A stretch of 64,000 bases of DNA. Source: an uncultured Pseudoteredinibacter sp. (GTDB taxonomy: Bacteria > Pseudomonadota > Gammaproteobacteria > Pseudomonadales > Cellvibrionaceae). Positions 27,899-36,641 of the stretch are shown piece after piece. The DNA lies in contig NZ_CANMYE010000002.1 of assembly GCF_947502065.1 (NCBI RefSeq), positions 620,001-684,000 of the forward strand. Reading direction: 5' to 3'. Position 1 is the stretch's first letter. Each line of letters opens with the position of its first letter. The notes under the pieces were generated by a model. It was not told where the DNA came from, ran no database searches, and was given only the letters and a program-made list of their open reading frames with translations. The translations under genes were made by a program, and so were the position numbers.

Positions 27899-29212
27899 GT
27901 GAACAAGCAAGACTACGTAAAATGGTTCCGTGACACCACGCCCTATATTAAATCGCAACGTGGTAAAACAATCGTATTGATGCTGCCCGGTGCAGCTATC
28001 GCCCATGATAATTTTTTAAACATCGTCAGCGACATCAATCTACTAAGCAGCTTGGGAGTGCGCTTAGTTTTAGTTCATGGCGCCAGACCGCAGATTGAGT
28101 CTCGCTTTGCCGCGGCCGGAATTGATAGCCAGCTACACAAGGGCAAACGTGTTACCGATCAACAGAGCATGGGCCTGGTATGCCAGTCGGTAGGTGAAGT
28201 TCGCAACCAAATCGAGGCCGCATTTTTTAGCCGACACTTGAATGCACCGAAAGGGGCAGAGTATGTACAGGTGGTTGGCGGCAACTTAGTAACCGCAATG
28301 CCAACAGGCGTAATTGATGGGGTAGATTTGCAATATACCGGCAAAGTACGCCGACTCGCCACCGACGCCATCGAAACCATGTTGGATAACCGCCAGCTAG
28401 TACTGATCTCACCGCTAGGGTACTCCCCTACCGGCGAAACTTTTAACTTATCTTATGCAGAGCTGGCCACGCGAGTTGCTATCGATCTTAAGGCCGATAA
28501 GTTAATCGCTTTTTGCTCTGAGGATGGCGCTTACAACGCCAAAGGCGAACTGTATCGTGAATTAACATTACTGGAATGCCAAGCAACCCTAGGCAACGAT
28601 GGCGATTTAAACGATCACCGCCTGGCCTTAGAAGCTTGCTATCGCGCTTGCGAGCAGGGCGTTGCCCGTGCACATGTACTGAACTACGGTGACGATGGTG
28701 CACTATTGAAAGAAATATTTACCCGCGATGGAGCTGGCACCATGGTTTACCGCGACAGCTATGAGCTGATTCGCCGGGCGCGCATTAGTGACGTTGGTGG
28801 CATATTAGATTTGATTCGCCCGCTTGAAAAACAAGGCATATTAGTGCGCCGTTCACGTGAGCGCCTAGAGATGGAGGTTGAGCATTTTACCGTAATGGAA
28901 AAAGACGGCGCTATTATTGCTTGCGCAGCCCTTTATCCATTTAATTCTGCCAATTCTGGTGAGCTTGCCTGTGTTGTTACCTCGCCAGAATACCAAGGTG
29001 GAGGGCGCGCAGCAAAACTGCTAAAGCATATCGAACGCCAGGCTAAAAAATTAGGCTTTGAGCAGCTCTTTACACTAACCACACAAACCGCACACTGGTT
29101 TATTGAGCAAGGCTTTGAGACCGCTAACGTTGCTATTTTGCCCGACGAAAAGCAGTCATTTTATAACTACCAGCGTAACTCCAAGGTTTTTGTCAAAAAA
29201 ATTGACGCATAA
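27899..29212 (+). CDS. argA: N-acetylglutamate synthase
   Basis: First enzyme of arginine synthesis, 437 aa, transferring acetyl from acetyl-CoA to glutamate. Residues about 1-285 form the amino-acid-kinase-like domain that binds arginine for feedback control (VLVHGARPQIESRFAAAG near 55, ISPLGYSPTGETFNLSYAE near 180), and residues 290-437 a GNAT acetyltransferase domain with the CoA loop YQGGGRAAKLL near 365. Typical length for the ArgA of gammaproteobacteria. GTG start at 27899; no strong ribosome site. Follows argE, and a clear terminator lies just after it. Confidence 0.93.
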   Translation: MNKQDYVKWFRDTTPYIKSQRGKTIVLMLPGAAIAHDNFLNIVSDINLLSSLGVRLVLVHGARPQIESRFAAAGIDSQLHKGKRVTDQQSMGLVCQSVGEVRNQIEAAFFSRHLNAPKGAEYVQVVGGNLVTAMPTGVIDGVDLQYTGKVRRLATDAIETMLDNRQLVLISPLGYSPTGETFNLSYAELATRVAIDLKADKLIAFCSEDGAYNAKGELYRELTLLECQATLGNDGDLNDHRLALEACYRACEQGVARAHVLNYGDDGALLKEIFTRDGAGTMVYRDSYELIRRARISDVGGILDLIRPLEKQGILVRRSRERLEMEVEHFTVMEKDGAIIACAALYPFNSANSGELACVVTSPEYQGGGRAAKLLKHIERQAKKLGFEQLFTLTTQTAHWFIEQGFETANVAILPDEKQSFYNYQRNSKVFVKKIDA

Positions 29213-29222
29213 GCTTCCCTGC

Positions 29223-29263
29223 AAAAACTGGGCTGTATTCTTCCTGAATCAAGCTCAGTTTTT
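29223..29263 (+). terminator. Rho-independent terminator after argA
   Basis: AAAAACTGGGCT pairs with AGCTCAGTTTTT in 11 of 12 positions, around an 17-nt loop, ending in TTTTT; it lies 10 bases after the argA stop. Confidence 0.7.
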
Positions 29264-29292
29264 AATTCTTTGCGCTAACTATCACCACGAGC

Positions 29293-29306
29293 TTGATCCA
29301 GATCAT
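29293..29306 (+). promoter_or_regulatory. FNR/Anr-like site upstream of the MBL gene
   Basis: TTGATCCAGATCAT matches the FNR/Anr consensus TTGAT-N4-ATCAA at nine of ten fixed positions. It lies 83 bases before the start of a gene whose product looks like an oxygen-binding di-iron protein, so oxygen control is plausible. Confidence 0.5.
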
Positions 29307-29388
29307 ATCCTCTAGCGGCACTCAGCATTACTGTGCACGGCCCAATTATTAAAACCCTATCATAAAAGCCCAAAAGAGGCCTTCATTC

Positions 29389-30189
29389 ATGAATATCTCT
29401 AGTAAAGCAGCGACGGTTCTTTACCGGAAAGATAACCATAGCTGTATTGTATTTTCAGATCTGGTGGAAGGCCATGGCGTTCAGGCCAATCAGTTTCTGA
29501 TTATTGATGAAAACCATACCGCACTGATCGACCCCGGTGGCGATTTAACCTATACGCCGCTTTCGATTGAAATCAGCAAGCACGTTAGCCTACAAGACTT
29601 AGATTATATTTTTGCGTCGCATCAAGACCCAGATATTATTGCCTCACTACCACGCTGGATGATGCACAGCCACTGCAAGGTAGTAACCCCAAAACTTTGG
29701 TCGCGATTTTTACCGCATTTGGCATCAAGCTTTATTACCGACAAACTCAGCTCTTCGGTTGATGAAAGAATTATTGCAGTACCCGATGAAGGCCAGAAAG
29801 TGCCGTTTGGGCGTAGCGACATCATTTGCTTACCCGCACACTTTTTACATTCCGTTGGTAACATAAATTTTTATGACCCCGTGAGTAAAATTTTATTTTC
29901 AGGGGACATGGGTGCATCAATGGTTGATAGCGATGCAGCTGAGCCCGTGGATGACTTTGCTGCCCATATTAAATTAATGGAAGGTTTTCACCGCCGCTAC
30001 ATGACCAGCAACAAAGCCTGCCGCCTGTGGGCGAAAATGGTCAGCCAATTGGATGTGCAAATGATTGTGCCGCAACATGGTCGACCATTTGTTGGCCGCA
30101 CCATGATTGCACAATTCTTAAAATGGATTAGCAATTTAAAATGCGGGGTAGACTTATTGAGCGAACAGGATTACCAAGTTATCAAATAA
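29389..30189 (+). CDS. MBL-fold di-iron protein (ODP-like)
   Basis: A 266-residue metallo-beta-lactamase-fold protein close to the oxygen-binding di-iron (ODP/flavodiiron-like) branch. Metal ligands can be read: ASHQDPD gives H78, D80 and D82 in place of the flavodiiron HxExD, then LPAHFLHSVG near 150, FSGDMGASM near 170 and VPQHGRPF near 224. ODP proteins in other bacteria bind oxygen and feed chemotaxis or c-di-GMP signalling; here no signalling gene is adjacent, so its output is unknown. It lies behind an FNR-like site and 176 bp after argA, whose terminator separates the two. Confidence 0.75.
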   Translation: MNISSKAATVLYRKDNHSCIVFSDLVEGHGVQANQFLIIDENHTALIDPGGDLTYTPLSIEISKHVSLQDLDYIFASHQDPDIIASLPRWMMHSHCKVVTPKLWSRFLPHLASSFITDKLSSSVDERIIAVPDEGQKVPFGRSDIICLPAHFLHSVGNINFYDPVSKILFSGDMGASMVDSDAAEPVDDFAAHIKLMEGFHRRYMTSNKACRLWAKMVSQLDVQMIVPQHGRPFVGRTMIAQFLKWISNLKCGVDLLSEQDYQVIK

Positions 30190-30233
30190 AACTATTCGCT
30201 CAGGGATGAGCGGCCTTCCTTAAAATATCAAAT

Positions 30234-31034
30234 TTAGATATCCGAAAAATCACCACCACGCCCTTTACCTGACGCGAAACGCGCCGCACCAGAGCTGGCC
30301 AAACCAAGATCGACCACCGGGCGGCCACGGCTGAACTCCAGAGTTAAGCCTTCTTCAATACTGCCATCAAATGCCTGATAAGCCGATAGGCGATCCGCTC
30401 GCAGACACTCTTGTGGAAACTGGCTAATGGAAAGGGCCAGTTGTTCGGCCTCTTCACGCACAGTGCCCTTTGCCACAACTCGGTTTGCCAAGCCCATCTG
30501 CAAGGATTCTTCTGCATCTACTGGGCGGCCAGTTAAAATTAAATCCATTGCTCGGCTTAAGCCAATAAGGCGCGGCAAGCGCTGGGTGCCGCCATCAATT
30601 AGCGGAACGCCCCAACGACGACAGAACACACCGAATACTGCATCCTCTTCCATCACTCGCATATCACACCACAAGGCCAACTCCATCCCCCCCGCTACGG
30701 CATGCCCTTCGATGGCCGCGATTACTGGCTTGCTGAGCAATAGGCGCGAAGGCCCCATCGGACCAGTATCATCTAAGCTGACGGTTTCGCCCTTTATAGG
30801 CGCAGGATCTACCATAGGGTTGGAACCATCCATCGTAGCTACAGCTTTTAGATCAGCGCCAGCACAGAAACCACCATCCCCATAGAACACGGCCACCTTT
30901 GCCTCATCGTCCTGCTCAAAGGCCATAAAAGCTTCCGCTAGTGCTCTAGCGGTTGGGCCATCCACAGCATTTTTAGCATGGGGGCGGTCAATGATTATCG
31001 TGCTGACAGGGCCATTCTTCTCTATACGTATCAT
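30234..31034 (-). CDS. Crotonase/enoyl-CoA hydratase family protein
   Basis: A 266-residue crotonase-fold protein. The oxyanion-hole elements are GGFCAGADLKAVA near residue 57 and EGHAVAGGMELALWCDMRV near 108; the usual catalytic glutamates of enoyl-CoA hydratase are not both clear (RRWGVPLIDGGTQRLPRLIG near 145 carries D where E is expected). The product is often labelled crotonase/enoyl-CoA hydratase; the actual CoA substrate is not evident. ATG 31034 with GAG upstream is preferred over GTG one codon earlier. It converges with the MBL gene. Confidence 0.82.
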   Translation of the reverse strand: MIRIEKNGPVSTIIIDRPHAKNAVDGPTARALAEAFMAFEQDDEAKVAVFYGDGGFCAGADLKAVATMDGSNPMVDPAPIKGETVSLDDTGPMGPSRLLLSKPVIAAIEGHAVAGGMELALWCDMRVMEEDAVFGVFCRRWGVPLIDGGTQRLPRLIGLSRAMDLILTGRPVDAEESLQMGLANRVVAKGTVREEAEQLALSISQFPQECLRADRLSAYQAFDGSIEEGLTLEFSRGRPVVDLGLASSGAARFASGKGRGGDFSDI

Positions 31035-31164
31035 CACTTATTACTCTTTTTATCTTATTAATAAATTGAGTGTAACATAAACTTCTAATTTGAAGTCAAT
31101 TCAGCCCCATTAGCGAGCCTAGTGCAAGCCTTGTTACAATTACGCTTTTTAGCTCGAGCGCATT

Positions 31165-32226
31165 ATGTTTATTGATGATTACCAGAAGATTTTTCTATCG
31201 GATCGCCCCATGCTGGACGTTCGGGCGCCCATAGAGTTCGAGCAAGGACATTTCCAGCACGCCCAAAACAAGCCCTTACTAGATAATCAGCAAAGGCAAA
31301 GCATTGGCCTATGTTACAAAGAGCAAGGGCAAGACGCTGCCATTGAAATGGGCTGGCAGATGGCCACCGAAGAAGTTATTGAAGCGCGCATCAGTCACTG
31401 GGCCGAGTTTACCCAGGCAAACCCCAATGGCTGTTTATATTGCTTTCGCGGTGGACTACGTTCGCAATTTAGCCAGCAGCTTCTCAAGCAGCATGGCATC
31501 GACTACCCGATTGTGAAAGGCGGTTATAAGGCCATGCGCCAATTCTTGCTGCAAGAGCTTGAGCAAGCCTGCCAAAATGCTCCTCTCATCATAATCGCCG
31601 GCCCTACGGGTAGTGGTAAAACTAAGGCGATAGAGCAAATCGAGCGCAGCATCGATTTAGAAGCCGAGGCTTGCCACCGAGGCTCTGCCTTTGGGCAACT
31701 GCTAAACGCCCAGCAACCCGCTCAGATAAGCTTTGAAAACAATATTAGCCAGCGCTGGCTTAAGCTCGGCCGAGAAAGAGCGGTGCTTATGGAGGACGAA
31801 GGGCGCTTAATTGGCCGCTTGAACCTGCCGGATTACTTACAAGCCGCCATGCAAAAGGCCCCCTTAGTCCAAATAGAAGAGCCCCTGGAGCAACGCTGCC
31901 AGTGGGTGATTGAGGATTATGTGTTAAGCCCACTGCGGGAAATCTCGATAGCGGCATTTAGCCAAAACCTGAGTGCTAATTTGTACCGTATCCGTAAGCG
32001 TCTAGGCGGCTTACGCTACCAGGCACTTCAAAAAGAATTCGAGCTGGCTTGTCAAAGCTGGTCTAAGCAGCAGGAAGCCAGCGCCTTTTATGGCCCCATT
32101 GAGCAGTTGCTGCGTGATTATTACGACCCGATGTACAAATACCAGTTGCAACAGCGGCAGGGACAAGTACTATTCCGCGGTCGCTGCCAAGAGCTGGTTG
32201 ATTGGTGTCGCGAGCAAAACCTTTAA
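31165..32226 (+). CDS. mnmH: tRNA 2-selenouridine synthase
   Basis: A 353-residue enzyme (also SelU/YbbB) that replaces sulfur by selenium in the wobble 2-thiouridine of tRNAs, using selenophosphate. The N-terminal rhodanese domain has LDVRAPIEFEQGHFQHA near residue 17 and the active-site loop CLYCFRGGLRSQ with the catalytic Cys93; the C-terminal P-loop domain has IIAGPTGSGKT at 143-153. Selenophosphate would come from the SelD fusion encoded 1.1 kb downstream on the same strand. This points to a selenium pathway for tRNA; no selA or selB is present in the window. Confidence 0.93.
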   Translation: MFIDDYQKIFLSDRPMLDVRAPIEFEQGHFQHAQNKPLLDNQQRQSIGLCYKEQGQDAAIEMGWQMATEEVIEARISHWAEFTQANPNGCLYCFRGGLRSQFSQQLLKQHGIDYPIVKGGYKAMRQFLLQELEQACQNAPLIIIAGPTGSGKTKAIEQIERSIDLEAEACHRGSAFGQLLNAQQPAQISFENNISQRWLKLGRERAVLMEDEGRLIGRLNLPDYLQAAMQKAPLVQIEEPLEQRCQWVIEDYVLSPLREISIAAFSQNLSANLYRIRKRLGGLRYQALQKEFELACQSWSKQQEASAFYGPIEQLLRDYYDPMYKYQLQQRQGQVLFRGRCQELVDWCREQNL

Positions 32227-32274
32227 ACGCCGCAAGGCATAAGCAAGATGTTAAGCACATTAGCAGGAGTAAAC

Positions 32275-32658
32275 ATGGCCCTCATTCGCTGGATCTTAGG
32301 TCGCATTATTCTTTTATTGAATGCCGTATTCCGCCCCAGTAAGCGCCCACTGAGCCCAGAGGCGAAAGCCGCTCAGCAAGCTGCGGCTGGCAATCTAGCG
32401 CTCTATCAATTTGCGGCCTGCCCCTTCTGCGTAAAAGTACGCCGCGAGCTACGACGTCTTGATTTAGAGTTACCATTACGTGACGCCAAAGGCTCTGAGC
32501 TTTATCGCTCTGAGCTTGAGCATGGCGGTGGTCGCATCAAAGTGCCCTGCTTGCGTATCGACGAAGGCGCGAACACCACCTGGCTCTACGAATCCAATGA
32601 CATTATCAACTACTTACGTGAGCGCTTCCCGGCTGAAGCCGAGCAAACTCCCGCTTAA
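32275..32658 (+). CDS. Membrane-anchored glutaredoxin/GST-N-like protein
   Basis: A 127-residue protein with an N-terminal hydrophobic helix (about residues 3-19) followed by a thioredoxin-fold domain carrying CPFC at 49-52, as in glutaredoxins, and ending YESNDIINYLRERFP as in the N-terminal domain of glutathione S-transferases. It probably sits at the inner membrane and handles thiol exchange. Start fixed by AGGAG six bases upstream of ATG 32275. It follows mnmH by 48 bp and may be co-transcribed; a link to selenium or sulfur transfer is an inference from position only. Confidence 0.82.
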   Translation: MALIRWILGRIILLLNAVFRPSKRPLSPEAKAAQQAAAGNLALYQFAACPFCVKVRRELRRLDLELPLRDAKGSELYRSELEHGGGRIKVPCLRIDEGANTTWLYESNDIINYLRERFPAEAEQTPA

Positions 32659-32839
32659 GCTTTTAAGCACTCTTGGCAGGGGAGCTAGCCCCCTTTGTGA
32701 AGCCCCCTTCTCAAATCCTACCTACCCAAGCCCTAATGTGCTGCACAGCGGTTTTGCTGACTGGTCAACAAATAAACATTCAACTAATTAATAAGCATTA
32801 AGTCCCAGTTCATTGAAAATCAATAAGTATTAGATTTTA

Positions 32840-32855
32840 TGTGACGCTAGTCACG
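32840..32855 (+). promoter_or_regulatory. CRP/Vfr-like palindrome
   Basis: TGTGACGCTAGTCACG matches the CRP consensus TGTGA-N6-TCACA at nine of ten positions. It lies 77 bases before the ATG of an unknown small gene, in the 273-bp gap after the glutaredoxin gene. The rest of that gap shows nothing else. Confidence 0.5.
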
Positions 32856-32931
32856 TCAGTAATTGCCGCCTCATGTTGTAATTTGCGGCCTTAACCGATC
32901 CGCCAATGATACAGATGACAAGGGGCCATCG

Positions 32932-33246
32932 ATGGGCACTTTAGATAGAAGTTGGAACTCGGAAACGGAATTCGCGTTCAATAGTCAGCAGGAAGCTCTT
33001 TACCCGATGTTACTGCGTATGCAGCAAGACTTTGATTTCAAAGTCGTTGTGAAAGCAGGTGCCTATTTATTGAGCACACGTGAGTATCTCGATATTAATA
33101 GCGTAGAAGTCTCCCCTTCTTTCCAAACGCTTGATGCTCTAGAGCAGTACATCAACAAGAATATGGTTGATATTTTGTACAGCTACTTATTCGATATTCC
33201 AAGCCAAGACGTTAAAGAGCTACCAAGCAGCTACGCCATTGCTTAA
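32932..33246 (+). CDS. Conserved-looking small hypothetical protein (104 aa)
   Basis: Not recognised. The product is acidic, soluble and without signal or membrane segment; it reads as a compact alpha/beta domain with regular amphipathic stretches (EALYPMLLRMQQDFDFKV about residues 22-38 and FQTLDALEQYINKNMVDILY about 65-84). ATG 32932 has AAGGGG eight bases upstream; an upstream reading of 23 more residues lacks one and overlaps the leader. It has its own CRP-like site upstream and its own terminator downstream, so it is a single-gene unit set between the two selenium genes. Confidence 0.65.
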   Translation: MGTLDRSWNSETEFAFNSQQEALYPMLLRMQQDFDFKVVVKAGAYLLSTREYLDINSVEVSPSFQTLDALEQYINKNMVDILYSYLFDIPSQDVKELPSSYAIA

Positions 33247-33267
33247 GCCTTAAGCAGCTTGTCAGCA

Positions 33268-33291
33268 AAGGCCGATGTTCTAATCGGCCTT
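33268..33291 (+). terminator. Hairpin terminator after 104-aa gene
   Basis: AAGGCCGAT and ATCGGCCTT pair perfectly around a 6-nt loop, 21 bases after the stop codon; only a short T-stretch follows. Confidence 0.65.
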
Positions 33292-33331
33292 CATCAAGTA
33301 TTTATTGATTGCACTGTCGTATAATCCAGCC

Positions 33332-35536
33332 ATGAACAGTGCAAACTATATCGATATTATTCTCGTCGGCGGCGGTCACGCCCACGCCCAAGTTATCAAA
33401 ATGTGGGGCATGAAACCCTTGCCGGGTATTCGGCTAAGTTTAATTAGCCCCAGCAGTTACACCCCCTACTCTGGAATGCTACCAGGCCTGGTTGCAGGGC
33501 ATTACAGCTTCGAGCAAAGCCATATTGATTTAAGGCGCCTATGCCAGTGGGCCAATGTACGTTACATCAATGAGCAGGTGCTCGCCGTTAACTGTGATGA
33601 GAAAAGCATAAGCCTTGCGGCGCAGCCCGAGCTCGAGTTTGACTACCTTTCGATTAACACGGGTATCACACCAGATCTAGATATCGAAGGGGCGAAGGAA
33701 TTCGCCATCGGGGTAAAGCCCATCAGTCAGTTTTATCAAAAATGGCAGCAGCTTTTGCAATATGATCACAGTGTGAGCAGCGTTGTTGGTGCGGGTATCG
33801 CAGGCATTGAGCTCAGCCTAGCGATGGCAGAGCGGCTCAAAAAAGAAAACAAGACCGCCAAGCTGCAACTGATTTATCCTCAGCAGCAGCTACTACCCAA
33901 TGCACCAGATAAGCTACGCAAACATTTACAAAAAGCGTTGGATGAATACCAAGTAGAGTGTTTTCCCAATCATCGCGTCAATCGCTTTTTTGCATCAAGT
34001 ATTGAATGTTCGTTAAATGACGAAACAATAAATCTCAATTCAGATTTTCACTTACTATGCACTCAAGCCAAACCGGCAAATTGGGCTCAAGCGTCAGGTA
34101 TAGAATGCGATGAAGAAGGTTTTATTTTACTGAACGATAGTTTGCAATCCATCAGCCACCCCTGGCTATTCGCAGCGGGCGATACTGCCCAACAAATTAA
34201 GCATCCAAGACCCCAAGCCGGAGTCTTTGCAGTGCGCCAGGGCCCAACGCTATTTAAAAACTTAAAGCGTATCGCACAAGGTAAAAAGCTTAAGCAGCAC
34301 AAGCCCCAAAAAGAATTCTTAAAGCTGATCAGCCTAGGTAAAAAATCAGCCGCCGCTAGCCGCGGGGATAAATCTGTATCCAAGCCAGGCATGACGGAAG
34401 CTTTAGTGTGGCAATGGAAGAATCGCATCGATCGTAAATTTATGGCGATGTTTGAAAAGCTTCCAGCACAAATGTCGAGCCACAAGAAAAAGGGCAAGCA
34501 TAAGATAAACATCCCTGAAAGCCAGCGACTACCTGATATGCACTGCGGCGGCTGCGGCGCCAAAGTGGCCGGCGACGCCCTGAGTAAAATACTCAATCAG
34601 CTTAAAACTAGCCCGGCACTCGATCAAAAAAACCTTGGTGAAGATGCTGCACGTTTAAATATCGACACAGAAAAGCAAATCTTCCAGAGTGTAGACAGCT
34701 TCCACGGTTTAGTGAGCGATCCTTTTGAACAGGGTCGCATCGCTACCCTACATGCCATGAGTGATATCTTTGCGATGGGCGGCACTGCTCACAGTGTGCA
34801 AGCCCTCATCAGCATCGCCCATGCCGGCGAAAACATTGTAAATCGAGACCTTAAGCGAATACTGCAAGGTATTCTTTATGAGTTAGAGCGACACAAAGCA
34901 TTATTGATTGGCGGACATAGTAGCTTGGCAGAAACAAGCCAAATAGCTTTGGTGGTAAACGGTCATACCGACAAAAACCATAAGCTGATGAAATCAGAAT
35001 TGCGTGAGGGCGAGCACTTAATTCTCAGCAAAGCCCTAGGTCATGGTTTAATGTTTGCAGGTCAACAAAGCCTAACAAGCAAAGGCCCATGGCTGGATGC
35101 TGCGATTGAACAAATGCTGCAATCGAATTTTAATGCAGCCCAACTCGCGATCGAATACGGTGCATCGGCCTGCACAGATATTACCGGTTTTGGTTTGGGC
35201 GGCCACCTATTAGAAATGCTGATCGGCAGTAATGCTAGCGCAGATATTTACGACTCTAAGCTACCCTATCTCGAAGGCGCAAAGAACCTTATTGAACGGG
35301 GAGTTCGCAGCAGCTTGTATCCGCAAAATATGCGTGAAATAGCAAAACACTGTAATGGTGATGCCCCAGAAATATTGGCAGACCCGCAAACTAGCGGCGG
35401 TTTGCTAATGTCTATTTCTGCAGATAAATCCGAGGCTTTAATAAATGCGCTTAAAGAACAGGGGTATAACTACAGCGCCCATATAGGCACTGTAATCCCA
35501 AAAGGCGGGCACTATATTAACTTTACTGAACATTGA
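33332..35536 (+). CDS. selD: NADH-dehydrogenase-like oxidoreductase fused to selenophosphate synthase
   Basis: A 734-residue fusion. Residues 1 to about 370 are a pyridine-nucleotide-disulfide-type FAD oxidoreductase resembling Ndh: IILVGGGHAHAQ at the N-terminus, SVVGAGIAGIELSLAMAER near 150, and FAAGDTAQ near 285. From about residue 395 comes SelD, which makes selenophosphate from selenide and ATP: DMHCGGCGAKV carries the catalytic cysteine and lysine (no selenocysteine or TGA here), then ACTDITGFGLGGHLLEM and DPQTSGGLLMSI near the end. The oxidoreductase half may feed reduced selenium or protect it; that is inference. The ATG start is used since the upstream TTG also lacks a ribosome site. 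Its last 14 bases overlap the convergent phzF-like gene. Confidence 0.92.
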   Translation: MNSANYIDIILVGGGHAHAQVIKMWGMKPLPGIRLSLISPSSYTPYSGMLPGLVAGHYSFEQSHIDLRRLCQWANVRYINEQVLAVNCDEKSISLAAQPELEFDYLSINTGITPDLDIEGAKEFAIGVKPISQFYQKWQQLLQYDHSVSSVVGAGIAGIELSLAMAERLKKENKTAKLQLIYPQQQLLPNAPDKLRKHLQKALDEYQVECFPNHRVNRFFASSIECSLNDETINLNSDFHLLCTQAKPANWAQASGIECDEEGFILLNDSLQSISHPWLFAAGDTAQQIKHPRPQAGVFAVRQGPTLFKNLKRIAQGKKLKQHKPQKEFLKLISLGKKSAAASRGDKSVSKPGMTEALVWQWKNRIDRKFMAMFEKLPAQMSSHKKKGKHKINIPESQRLPDMHCGGCGAKVAGDALSKILNQLKTSPALDQKNLGEDAARLNIDTEKQIFQSVDSFHGLVSDPFEQGRIATLHAMSDIFAMGGTAHSVQALISIAHAGENIVNRDLKRILQGILYELERHKALLIGGHSSLAETSQIALVVNGHTDKNHKLMKSELREGEHLILSKALGHGLMFAGQQSLTSKGPWLDAAIEQMLQSNFNAAQLAIEYGASACTDITGFGLGGHLLEMLIGSNASADIYDSKLPYLEGAKNLIERGVRSSLYPQNMREIAKHCNGDAPEILADPQTSGGLLMSISADKSEALINALKEQGYNYSAHIGTVIPKGGHYINFTEH

Positions 35537-36389
35537 GGCTTCTCGTTTCAGAAACGGCCGCATGACCACCAGCCATCAATGATTGAATGCCACCTTGATG
35601 CAATTCGAGCTTGACGGTGATTTGACTGGGTGATGCCGGAGACATGGCATAGCCCTGCTCAATCAAAAACTCACTTTTATCGATGGCCTTTTTCTCATAC
35701 AAGTAGCAAGCCAGCGGCCCTGCCGCCATGCCAGTTGCCGATTCTTCTTCAATGCCATAACGCGGGGCAAACATTCTTGCCGTGGCATCTGCTGTACCGG
35801 TATAACTTTCACGACTGAAAATATAAAAACCAATTAAGTCATATTTTTCTGAAAGTGCTTCAACTTTTTCTTGATTAATATTAAGTTGCTCCAATGCGCT
35901 CTGGCTATCCACTTCGGCAATCAAAAAGCTATTTCCGGTATTAACGATCAAGGGCTCTGAAGACAACTTGGTTTCAGCTATGTTCAAAGCCGCCAGAACC
36001 TCTTCCCTGTCTTTATTAACCGAAACAAACATTGGGGCTATCTGCTCCATAAATGCGGCACCCGATACCAGCTTAACAGCCCTGTTACCATCAATGGTTT
36101 CCTTGGAGCTTTCACTGTTTTTTAATAAGCCTTGCTGAGACAGATAGCTAAATGTAGCAACCGTTGCATGGCCACAGTGGGCAATTTGTCGGGTGGGGGT
36201 AAAGAATTCCAATTTGATGTCGGCCACATCGGAGTGCGAGACGAAAGCCGTTTCGGACAGCCCTACTTGTGCTGCTATTTCTAGTTTCTGCTCCTTTGAA
36301 AAGCGATCAGCATCCAATACTACTCCAGCTGGGTTACCACCACGCCCATCTACAACGAAGGCATTTACAATCGAGACATCAATATTCAT
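35523..36389 (-). CDS. PhzF family isomerase/epimerase-like protein
   Basis: A 288-residue protein of the PhzF fold (two diaminopimelate-epimerase-like halves). The opening VDGRGGNPAGVVLDA (about 13-27), the catalytic glutamate in QVGLSETAFV (E46), IAHCGHATVATF near 92 and ESATGMAAGPLACYL near 218 are all family marks. Phenazine genes are absent, so a phenazine role is unlikely; most PhzF relatives have unknown substrates. AGAGGA lies seven bases before the ATG. A MerR-type operator/promoter lies about 140 bp upstream, next to a MerR regulator gene, which suggests it is that regulator's target. Confidence 0.88.
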   Translation of the reverse strand: MNIDVSIVNAFVVDGRGGNPAGVVLDADRFSKEQKLEIAAQVGLSETAFVSHSDVADIKLEFFTPTRQIAHCGHATVATFSYLSQQGLLKNSESSKETIDGNRAVKLVSGAAFMEQIAPMFVSVNKDREEVLAALNIAETKLSSEPLIVNTGNSFLIAEVDSQSALEQLNINQEKVEALSEKYDLIGFYIFSRESYTGTADATARMFAPRYGIEEESATGMAAGPLACYLYEKKAIDKSEFLIEQGYAMSPASPSQITVKLELHQGGIQSLMAGGHAAVSETRSLNVQ

Positions 36390-36530
36390 GGGCGTTTCCT
36401 CTACAATTTACTTGCTCGCTTTATATCTTTCTAGCAAGCATCAGATGATCCAGTAAGTGCCCGCCAGCACCATTCGATTTGATCAACAGTGGTATTTGAA
36501 GTAGTGCTGACGAGCCATTGTAGACTAGCA

Positions 36531-36550
36531 ACTTAGAGCATACTCTAAGT
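36531..36550 (-). promoter_or_regulatory. MerR-type operator/promoter
   Basis: ACTTAGAGCATACTCTAAGT, an inverted repeat matching in 9 of 10 positions per arm. Read on the minus strand, a TTGACT -35 overlaps its left arm and a TAGTCT -10-like hexamer follows after a 20-base spacer, the stretched spacing typical of MerR-activated promoters. It points at the phzF-like gene and lies 92 bp after the stop codon of the merR gene. Confidence 0.6.
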
Positions 36551-36641
36551 CAAAGGCCTTGATAAAACTTAGGCCTTAAATTGCATATCTTTGCAGATGG
36601 GGGCTCACTTGTCGTTTGAGTTTGCGGTTTTGCTGATACAT

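Noticed and set aside
30427..30885. 152-codon plus-strand frame opposite the crotonase gene
   Set aside because: Shadow of the crotonase gene, without recognisable features.
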